A stretch of 64,000 bases of DNA from Mumia sp. zg.B17 (GTDB lineage: Bacteria > Actinomycetota > Actinomycetes > Propionibacteriales > Nocardioidaceae). Of this stretch, positions 47,880 to 54,367 are shown piece by piece (position 1 is the first letter of the stretch; each line of letters opens with the position of its first letter). The stretch is taken from assembly GCF_019550915.1 (NCBI RefSeq), contig NZ_JAHWCI010000006.1:715201-779200 (forward strand), written 5' to 3'. The notes below the pieces were generated by a model. The model did not search any database. It saw nothing but the letters and a program-made list of their open reading frames with translations, and was not told where the DNA came from. A program made the position numbers and the translations under genes.

Positions 47880-49577
47880 TCAGGCGGTGGCGCGAGGACG
47901 GCGGCGCACCGGCCGCCGAATCGCCGAGCCGGGCTTCGACGCGAGGAGCGGGTCGAAGTCGTCGGTGATCTCCGTCAGGCGGGTCTCATCCACGAAGACG
48001 GCGCCGTCGTTGACCTCCTGGACGAGGTCGCGGCCCAGCACGGCGCCGGCCGTACCCATCCCGCCGTAGATCGTGGCGTTGATGCCGAACATGTGCTCCG
48101 TGCTCCCGCCCGCGAGGAACAAGCCCGGGATGTGGGTGGTGACCCGCGGACGGAACGGGCCGAGGTTCTTGAGCAACGGCGCGATGCCGTAGCAGGAGCC
48201 GCCGGTCGTGAGGGTGAAGCGCTCTTGGGTGATGGGGGTGGACGCCTCACAGAAGACCATCCGCTCCCGGATGTCGGGGATCATGAGCTCGGCGGTGTCG
48301 AGCACGCGCTGCGTGAGCTCCTCCTTGAGCTGGAGGTAGCGCTCGTCACGGCCGTAGCTGCCACCGTCCGCCGGGCCCGTCTCGACGTTCCAGAACCCGT
48401 AGTCCTTCGGCGCCCAGCTCACGAGCTCGAGCGTCGAGTAGCCGGGAGGCGCCGAGTGGGTCCCCGCCGGGTCCTTGGCCGTCGGGCAGCTGATCCCCAC
48501 CGGCATCTGCTCGGGGCAGCGACTCGCGGCGACCTCGCGGTAGTAGCCGTCGACGTCGTTGTTCGGCCACACCCAGGCGAGCGGCGGGGTGTCCCGCTCG
48601 CGCAGGTCGACGTCGAGAGCGACGTACACCGCGAACATCGGCAGCGTCATCTCCAGGCCGTCCAGCTTGCGCCGCAGCCTGCGGGTCAGGTGCTGGTCGC
48701 CGACCAGCTCAGACCACGTCTTCTTGAAGTCGGCGGCCGAGACGACGACCTCGGCGCGGATCTCCTCGCCACCCTGGAGGCGTACGCCGACGGCCCGGCC
48801 GTCCTCGATCACGATCTGCTCGACCCTGGCCTTGGTCCGGACCCGCCCTCCGTACGACTGCACGACGTCGGTGAGGTGGGCGCCGATCACCTGACCGCCG
48901 CCGCGCGGGTAGTACGCACCGGCCTGGAGGTAGTGGTGCAGGAAGCCTGCGTGCATGGCGGTGGGCGTCCGGTGCGGGGGCCACGTGTAGTCGCCGTTCT
49001 CCGCGAGGATGACCGCCTGGGCGTCGGCGCTGAGGCCGCACGCCGCCATCAGCGTCGTGATGGGCCGTACGCCCCAGCGCAGCAGCGCCCACGGGCGCCG
49101 GCGCGGTCGCTCGCCGGCCGCGATCGTCCGCATCACCCGTACGCACCGGCGCAGGCCGGCCTCCTCGTCGGGGAACGCCGCGATCAGGCGCTCGAGGTAG
49201 GTGTCCCAGCCGGTCGGTGTCTGGAACGTCGTGCCGGGGATCATGATCTGGCAGTGCCCCTCGGGCCGCTGACGCAGCCACTTGATGCGCTCGGTCAGCG
49301 CGAGTCCTGAGAGCGCCGTCTGCATCCGACCGCCAGGGCCGCACTCGCCGACGTAATGGGTGCCGACGTCGAACTCGAACTTGTTGCCGGCGCGGCGGAA
49401 GACCTGGGTGCTGCCGCCGACCACCTGGTTGGCCTCCAGCACGAGCACCCTCTTGCCATTGGCCGCGAGGTACGCCGCGCAGGTCAGTCCCCCGGGTCCG
49501 GCGCCTACCACCACCGCGTCCCAGGTCTCAGGGCCGGTCTCGGGTGTGGATGTCGGAGGCGGCGCGGTCTGCGTCAT
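47880..49577 (-). CDS. Phytoene-desaturase-like FAD/NAD(P) oxidoreductase (CrtI/retinol-saturase type)
   Basis: 565 residues. FAD dinucleotide site DAVVVGAGPGGLTCAAYLAANGKRVLVLEAN, then GGSTQVFRRAGNKFEFDVGTHYVGE (the CrtI/RetSat-like second stretch), and near the C-terminus PGLFLAGGSTEHMFGINATIYGGMGTAG, which closes the FAD fold. No other carotenoid gene is present, so a carotenoid role is not supported. An 80-base gap to a TetR gene upstream on the same strand holds a perfect 14-bp inverted repeat, the probable operator. ATG start. Confidence 0.88.
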   Translation of the reverse strand: MTQTAPPPTSTPETGPETWDAVVVGAGPGGLTCAAYLAANGKRVLVLEANQVVGGSTQVFRRAGNKFEFDVGTHYVGECGPGGRMQTALSGLALTERIKWLRQRPEGHCQIMIPGTTFQTPTGWDTYLERLIAAFPDEEAGLRRCVRVMRTIAAGERPRRRPWALLRWGVRPITTLMAACGLSADAQAVILAENGDYTWPPHRTPTAMHAGFLHHYLQAGAYYPRGGGQVIGAHLTDVVQSYGGRVRTKARVEQIVIEDGRAVGVRLQGGEEIRAEVVVSAADFKKTWSELVGDQHLTRRLRRKLDGLEMTLPMFAVYVALDVDLRERDTPPLAWVWPNNDVDGYYREVAASRCPEQMPVGISCPTAKDPAGTHSAPPGYSTLELVSWAPKDYGFWNVETGPADGGSYGRDERYLQLKEELTQRVLDTAELMIPDIRERMVFCEASTPITQERFTLTTGGSCYGIAPLLKNLGPFRPRVTTHIPGLFLAGGSTEHMFGINATIYGGMGTAGAVLGRDLVQEVNDGAVFVDETRLTEITDDFDPLLASKPGSAIRRPVRRRPRATA

Positions 49578-49596
49578 GAGAGGATCACTTTCGGAC

Positions 49597-49627
49597 GAGT
49601 TAACTAGAGTGAGACTCTAGTTAACTC
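49597..49627. promoter_or_regulatory. Perfect 14-bp inverted-repeat operator before the CrtI-like gene
   Basis: GAGTTAACTAGAGT and its exact complement are separated by GAG. The element starts 20 bases upstream of the oxidoreductase ATG and 32 bases after the 3' end of the TetR gene. AT-rich composition unlike its surroundings makes chance unlikely. The adjacent TetR is the likely ligand. Confidence 0.7.
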
Positions 49628-49658
49628 GCTCTCGGGGATCGGCGCCAGGCCGGCGAGC

Positions 49659-50327
49659 TCAATCGCCGGGAGACCCGTGCGTGAGGCCGTCGAGGAGTGC
49701 GGCTCCTGCCTCGATCGCCGCCTGCTCGATGCGCTCCGGCGGCAGCGTCAACGCGTCGCGTCGCAGAGCCAGCGCAGCGACGCCGTTCCAGGCACCGAAG
49801 AGCACGTACGACATGAGCTCGGGGTCGACCGGACGGATCGCGCCGGTCTCCACGGCATCACGGATGCTCCCCTCGAACTCCTGCCGAAGCTCACTAAAGC
49901 GCGAGACGACCTCGTTCTCGACCGGCGTGCGCGGACCGCGTTCACCGGTGACGGTCAGGTACCTCAGCAGGGCGGGATGGTCGAGGAGGAGCCTCAGGTA
50001 CGCGATGCCGACGCCCGCGAAGCGTTCGAGCGGAGGCGCCTGCGCCGCGTACGCCGAGCGGAGGGCGTCCGTGGCCACCGCCAGCACCCGCTCGGCCACG
50101 GCCGCCAGCAAGCCGTCCTTCGTGCCGACGTGGACGTACACCGACGCGGGCGAGATGCCCGCCTGCGCGGCGACATCCTCGATCCTGATCTCCTCCGGAG
50201 CGCGCTGCGACATGAGCAGCTCGGCCGCGTCGAGGAGCAGAGCACGCGTGCGCTCCCGACGGCGCGATCCCCGCGCGGCGGCGTCGGTGACCACGGGAGC
50301 GGGCTTCTGGTCGTCGGGCACGCACAC
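49659..50327 (-). CDS. TetR-family transcriptional regulator
   Basis: 222 residues. HTH: RTRALLLDAAELLMSQRAPEEIRIEDVAAQAGISPASVYVHVGTKDGLLAAVAERV. Ligand domain about 80-215, with GVGIAYLRLLLDHPALLRYL. GTG start at 50,327, or GTG 36 bases downstream. It is upstream of the CrtI-like gene on the same strand and separated from it by a perfect inverted repeat, the expected site of repression. MarR gene ends 29 bases upstream, also minus strand. Confidence 0.9.
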   Translation of the reverse strand: MCVPDDQKPAPVVTDAAARGSRRRERTRALLLDAAELLMSQRAPEEIRIEDVAAQAGISPASVYVHVGTKDGLLAAVAERVLAVATDALRSAYAAQAPPLERFAGVGIAYLRLLLDHPALLRYLTVTGERGPRTPVENEVVSRFSELRQEFEGSIRDAVETGAIRPVDPELMSYVLFGAWNGVAALALRRDALTLPPERIEQAAIEAGAALLDGLTHGSPGD

Positions 50328-50356
50328 ACACTAGTTCTCGGACGCTGACGCACCGT

Positions 50357-50830
50357 TCACTCGGCACGAGCCCCGAACCGCCGCCTGAACGCGCGACCGG
50401 TGTTGCTGTCGGCGAGGAACGCGACAATCCCCCTGACGAGCGCTCGCTGCAGGTCGTCACCGAGCACTTCTCGAAGCCGGCGATCGATCTCCGCCTCGAT
50501 GTCACCGATGAGCGGCCGGAGCTTCCGGCCCTCGGCAGTGAGCTGGAGGAGCACGTAGCGCCGATCCATCGGGTTCTCGATGCGGTCGACGAGACCTCTC
50601 TTTACCAACGTGTCCACCAGTCGGCTCGGGCTTCCGGTCTCGCACACGAGGAGATCGCCCAACCCCTTCAACGTCGTCGGCCCGTGTGAGCCGAGGACGA
50701 GGATGATCTCGGCTTGCGATGGCGTGACGTCGTGCGAAGCCAGCGCTGCCGCCAGCTGGCGGTTGCCCTCCCGCTGGGCGGCGAGCAGTGCGTAGCGCAA
50801 CTCCTCGGTCGTGGAGGCGGGCGAAGCCAT
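50357..50830 (-). CDS. MarR-family transcriptional regulator
   Basis: 157 residues. Core: VTPSQAEIILVLGSHGPTTLKGLGDLLVCETGSPSRLVDTLVKRGLVDRIENPMDRRYVLLQLT, the complete MarR winged helix. ATG at MASPAST, with AAGGAG 11 bases upstream; the earlier frame is not preferred. Divergent from the SRPBCC gene across a 125-base region carrying a 28-bp perfect palindrome. A Cys in the recognition region (LLVCETG) could sense oxidants, as in OhrR-type members, but this is speculative. Confidence 0.9.
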   Translation of the reverse strand: MASPASTTEELRYALLAAQREGNRQLAAALASHDVTPSQAEIILVLGSHGPTTLKGLGDLLVCETGSPSRLVDTLVKRGLVDRIENPMDRRYVLLQLTAEGRKLRPLIGDIEAEIDRRLREVLGDDLQRALVRGIVAFLADSNTGRAFRRRFGARAE

Positions 50831-50894
50831 AGGGTCAGCGTCTCCTTCGGTCACGGCGCGCCGGGGGCCGGGCACCGCATCAACGTAGCCCGCT

Positions 50895-50922
50895 GACATT
50901 ACATGACATGTCATGTAATGTC
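50895..50922. promoter_or_regulatory. 28-bp perfect palindrome between MarR and SRPBCC genes
   Basis: Each half is GACATTACATGACA or its complement with no spacer, so the element is fully self-complementary. Within it, ATTACATGACATG-type spacing resembles MarR boxes. It lies 65 bases from the MarR start and 34 bases from the SRPBCC start. Very AT-rich for this DNA. Probable MarR autoregulatory site for both genes. Confidence 0.75.
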
Positions 50923-50955
50923 GTGTCTCCCACCCGCCGAGGCCGACGGACGACC

Positions 50956-51450
50956 ATGACGCAGTACACCGCCACCCGCGTTCTCCGGGCCACCCAGAAG
51001 ACCGTTCTCGAGATTTTGCTCGACATCGGCCAGCTGCCCGACTGGAATCCCGCTGTCCACTCCATCGTCACCGACGACCAGATCGCGGCGCTCGGCAAGC
51101 GATACCCAGCGGCCACCCGGCTCCCCGGCCGCGCCTTCGTGACCTACACCCACATCCAGGCAGACGGCGTCGTCTGGCGCCTCGAGGCGCCAGGCGCCGT
51201 GGAAGAGGGACGCTGGCGGATCACCGACCTCGGGCGCACCAGCGAAGTGACCCACACGATGGTCCATACCGGCCCCGTGTTCATGCTTCTGCGTCACACC
51301 ATGCGAGCGGTCCCCGACCTGAGGCTCGACCGCCTCCGGCTCCGAGCCGAGGGAGGTCACGCGTCGGCTCTTCATGCGACGCCAGCCTCGGGAATCGTTC
51401 TAGGCGGCCGCGTGGCTCCCGCGAGCCCGGGCGATGATGTGGAGCTGTGA
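50956..51450 (+). CDS. SRPBCC (START/Bet v1-like) family protein
   Basis: About 164 residues. TQYTATRVLRATQKTVLEILLDIGQLPDWNPAVHSI is the SRPBCC opening, with the W-N-P-A-V signature, and a ligand cavity strand pattern follows to GRTSEVTHTMVHTG. The last ~35 residues (Arg/Gly/Ala-rich) do not look like a normal family end; they overlap 51 bases of the convergent methyltransferase gene, and a frameshift near 51,340 could explain them. ATG at MTQYTATRV. Probably regulated by the divergent MarR protein. Ligand unknown. Confidence 0.75.
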   Translation: MTQYTATRVLRATQKTVLEILLDIGQLPDWNPAVHSIVTDDQIAALGKRYPAATRLPGRAFVTYTHIQADGVVWRLEAPGAVEEGRWRITDLGRTSEVTHTMVHTGPVFMLLRHTMRAVPDLRLDRLRLRAEGGHASALHATPASGIVLGGRVAPASPGDDVEL

Positions 51451-52170
51451 CGCGAGGCGACGATACGGATCACGACGCCCCGCCTCCTCCTCGGCCTTGA
51501 GACACGCCGCCAAGGTGCGGTCGTCCGGACGGGTGTCAGGGTCGACGCCGTCCGTGAACACGCGGACCCCGTACCAGGCCTCGACCTCGCACCCGACGCC
51601 TCGGCACCAGGCCAGCGCCTCTTCGAGGCGGTGGGCGGCCGCTCGCACACAGAGCTCGTTGGTGTAGGTGTCGGCGCCGAAGGCTCGCAGGGCCGCCTCC
51701 CAGTCGCCGCGGACAGCGGGTCTGTAGGCGAGTGCCTCACCGTTGCGCACGGTGAAGGAGACCACTCCCCCAGGAGCGACGCGCTGGGCGAGCTGTCGAA
51801 CCGCCTTCTCCGGGTCGGGAAGGTACATCAGCAACCCGTGCGCACAGACCAGGTCGAAGGTGCGCCCAGGGAGCAGATCGTCGAGGTCGTCGATGGTGCC
51901 GCGGAGCATCGAGACGTCGACCGCTCGGACCTCGGCAGCGTGTTCCGCCAGGGCAAGCAGGTCGACAGACGGGTCGACACCGGTGACCTCCAGTCCGCGA
52001 GCAGCGAGCTCGATGGCCTGGGTGCCCTGGCCACACCCGACGTCGAGGACTGTCTCGACGCCTTCGAGATGCTCGTGGATCTGGGTCCGCACGAGGCTCT
52101 GACGGACGACGTTGCGGAGACTGCCCAGCCGCGACGCCCAGGTTGTCTCGGCGTCAGCGAAACCGCTCAT
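51400..52170 (-). CDS. SAM-dependent methyltransferase, CmoM/SmtA-like
   Basis: 256-residue class I methyltransferase. SAM site LDVGCGQGTQAIELAARG, acidic loop EVTGVDPS, and FDLVCAHGLLMYLPDPEKAVRQLAQRVAPGG. The C-terminal signature WYGVRVFTD...DPYRRLASQLHIIARA matches the tRNA-U34 carboxymethoxy methyltransferase CmoM of E. coli (GVRVFHD...PYITLGRYIHVTAR), from memory. Whether this protein modifies tRNA is not shown. A degraded copy of its C-terminal coding region lies just upstream (52,230-52,400). ATG start. The 3' end overlaps the SRPBCC gene. Confidence 0.85.
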   Translation of the reverse strand: MSGFADAETTWASRLGSLRNVVRQSLVRTQIHEHLEGVETVLDVGCGQGTQAIELAARGLEVTGVDPSVDLLALAEHAAEVRAVDVSMLRGTIDDLDDLLPGRTFDLVCAHGLLMYLPDPEKAVRQLAQRVAPGGVVSFTVRNGEALAYRPAVRGDWEAALRAFGADTYTNELCVRAAAHRLEEALAWCRGVGCEVEAWYGVRVFTDGVDPDTRPDDRTLAACLKAEEEAGRRDPYRRLASQLHIIARARGSHAAA

Positions 52171-52229
52171 CGGCCGAGTCTCTCAGCTGGTTCGTGCCGC
52201 GGGGAAGGATCCTCGGGCCGCCGCGAGGC

Positions 52230-52400
52230 CCCAGCCCTGGCCCGCGCGAGCGATGACGTCGAGCTGCGACGCGAGGCGACGATAAGGATCTCGACACCCA
52301 GCCTCGTCCTCGAGCCTGAGGCAGACCTCGAGAGTGGCGTCGTCCGGCCGGACGCCGGTCGGCGGGGTCGGTGCAGACGCGGACCCCGTACCGTCCACGA
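52230..52400 (-). pseudogene. Remnant of a second CmoM-like methyltransferase (C-terminal fragment)
   Basis: About 170 bases that align closely with the 3' end of the intact methyltransferase gene (51,430-51,575). The minus-strand frame gives RPDDATLEVCLRLEDEAG and DPYRRLASQLDVIARA, matching RPDDRTLAACLKAEEEAG and DPYRRLASQLHIIARA, while the preceding YGVRVCTD match is in another frame because about 2 bases are missing. No start and no N-terminal half. It is the relic of a tandem duplication or of an ancestral neighbour copy. Confidence 0.8.
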
Positions 52401-52450
52401 CCCAGGAGTTCGTCCGAGCGACCGATGAAGTCCTGGCTCAACAGCAGAAT

Positions 52451-52481
52451 GCGGGTGCGTCCGGGAACCGGACGCACCCGC
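52451..52481 (-). terminator. Terminator hairpin after alkaline phosphatase
   Basis: GCGGGTGCGTCCGG and its exact complement form a 14-bp stem with a 3-base loop, starting 14 bases beyond the phosphatase stop on the minus strand, followed by ATTCTGCTGTT. Strong candidate intrinsic terminator. Confidence 0.8.
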
Positions 52482-52494
52482 CTGCTCACTGAGA

Positions 52495-54168
52495 TCAGCG
52501 CTTGACCCTCGCAGTCGTGGTCTTGATGGTCGTCCCACCCGGACCCCGCGCGACAACGACGACCTTCACCGTGCCGGAGATCCTTTTACTGACCGTCAGC
52601 CGTACGGTCCGTCCGGTGCGGTTGAGGGTCTTGGACGTCAACGTCTTGCCGCTCTTGGTCAGCGACACCCTGACGGACGTCGCCCCCGCCACGTTCGTCG
52701 AGACGCGCAGTCCCGACGACCGCAGCCTCTTGGCCGTGATCGACCTGTCTGACACCAGCGCGACGACCGGCTTGCTCGGCTTCGCCGGAGTCGTGGGCAG
52801 CGTGCTCGGCCTGCGACCTAGGAGCGTCTTGAACAGGTCCGTCTGATCAATGGTGCCGGTGACGTTGGCCGCTTGGGGGCCCGAGGCCGCGACGCGGATC
52901 TGGCTTCCGGTGTGGTTGGAGCCTGATGCTGCCGTGGAGTAGGCGACCGTCATCGGATCACCGTCGGCGGTCTGTAGCGTCGCGGTCTGGCGCCCGCCGT
53001 TGCCGTCGCCGACGATCTGCGTGGAGTGCGCGTGGTCACCCGTCACGACGATGAGCGTGTCGGGATTCTCCTTCTGGAAGTCCAGAGCCACCTTGACTGC
53101 CTTGTCGAGCTCGACGAGGTCACCGATCGCGCCGCAGATGTCCGAGGCGTGCTCCTGCTTGTCGACCATCGCGCTCTCGGCCTGCAGGAAGAAGCCCTTC
53201 TCGTTGTCCAGAAGCTCGATCGCCTTGGCCGTCATCGTGGACAGGTCGGGCTGGTTGCCACGATCAGCGTTCGTGCACTTCTGACCAGCGCCGCCGGTGC
53301 CGGGCGGAGCGGCGGCCACGAGCGGGTTGTACATCGGCGTCATGTTCCCAGCGGAGAACAGCCCGAGCACGGGTCCGCCGTCGAGGGACGTGATGGCGTC
53401 GAGACCAGCCTTGTCGTCGACGGCACGGTAGCCCTTGGCGGCCGTCGCGTAGTCGAGGACGGTGCCACCTGCTGGGAGGGTCTGCCCGAAACGGTTCTTG
53501 CCGCCACCCAGCAGGACGTCCACCTTGTTGTCGACGAGCTGCTCGGCGATGGACCCCTTGCCACCGGCAGACTTGAGCGCCGACTGACAGTTCGCCATGT
53601 CTGCCGGACCCTGGCACGCACGCGCGTTGATGTGTGAGGCCGCTGCCGCCGGTGTCGCGTCGGTCAGCTCAGCGGTGCTGACGTTGCCGGTGAGCTTGCC
53701 CTGCTTCTTGTAGATCTCGAGGACGGTCTCGTAGTCCTTGCCCGCGATGTTCGCAGCGGTGCTGGGGCCCTGCGACAGCCGTCCATCGACCGTCTTTTTG
53801 CCGGTCGACCAGCCGCTCGCCGTCGGAGCCGAGTCCGACACATACGCGATCGGGTAGTCCGGTCCCTCGCCAACCTTGAGGCCGTGAGTCGTCATAGCAC
53901 CGGTGAACGGCAGGTCATCGAGCGCGAAGCGTCCATCCGCGCCCAGCTGGTAGTTGCGCGCAGCCGTGATCATGGAGTCATCGGTGCCGTCACCAATCAG
54001 GAGGATCACGTTACGAGGCTTCGCGGGGTTGATAGCGGCGGCCAGACCGGCCGAACGGTCATCAGTGAAGCCGGGCGACACGGCGTACACCGAGCCGCCA
54101 ACAGCGAGTCCAGCAAGGGCCAACACGCCTGCGGCGACCAGCCCTCTACGTCTACGTCTACGAGACAT
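52495..54168 (-). CDS. Secreted alkaline phosphatase (PhoA family) with C-terminal Ig-like domain
   Basis: 557 residues. Export signal: MSRRRRRRGLVAAGVLALAG... with Arg cluster, hydrophobic core and a cleavage site near AVSPGF. Phosphatase domain ~50-460: IGDGTDDSMITAARN (metal-binding Asp), VSDSAPTASGWSTG with nucleophile Ser in Asp-Ser-Ala, DKQEHASDICG and VVTGDHAHSTQ (metal ligands), and GSNHTGSQIRVAASG. The last ~95 residues, Ser/Thr/Lys-rich and beta-like, form a separate domain (KRLRSSGLRVSTNVAGATSV) seen on many actinobacterial exported proteins. ATG with AAGGAC upstream. Function: phosphate release outside the cell. A single GTTCACC heptamer, reminiscent of part of a PHO box, lies at 54,249-54,255, but the second copy needed is missing. 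Confidence 0.92.
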   Translation of the reverse strand: MSRRRRRRGLVAAGVLALAGLAVGGSVYAVSPGFTDDRSAGLAAAINPAKPRNVILLIGDGTDDSMITAARNYQLGADGRFALDDLPFTGAMTTHGLKVGEGPDYPIAYVSDSAPTASGWSTGKKTVDGRLSQGPSTAANIAGKDYETVLEIYKKQGKLTGNVSTAELTDATPAAAASHINARACQGPADMANCQSALKSAGGKGSIAEQLVDNKVDVLLGGGKNRFGQTLPAGGTVLDYATAAKGYRAVDDKAGLDAITSLDGGPVLGLFSAGNMTPMYNPLVAAAPPGTGGAGQKCTNADRGNQPDLSTMTAKAIELLDNEKGFFLQAESAMVDKQEHASDICGAIGDLVELDKAVKVALDFQKENPDTLIVVTGDHAHSTQIVGDGNGGRQTATLQTADGDPMTVAYSTAASGSNHTGSQIRVAASGPQAANVTGTIDQTDLFKTLLGRRPSTLPTTPAKPSKPVVALVSDRSITAKRLRSSGLRVSTNVAGATSVRVSLTKSGKTLTSKTLNRTGRTVRLTVSKRISGTVKVVVVARGPGGTTIKTTTARVKR

Positions 54169-54367
54169 GAGTCCGTCCTTGTCGTTGGTTGCTTGCTGTG
54201 AATCTGGCGCAGGCAACCAGCGCGGAGGACAACACCAAGGAGCCGGCCGGTGAACACAGGCTGGCGGATGTGCGAGTCAACCCGACCCCTCAAGCGCTCG
54301 TGCCGTCCGCCGCCGTGGGTTGGTCGCTTCTCCGTCGCCTGGCTCCCCCGAAGCCAGTTGAGAAGGC

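Noticed and set aside
54240..54260. PHO box upstream of alkaline phosphatase
   Set aside because: Only one GTTCACC heptamer is present; no second copy at the needed 11-base spacing.
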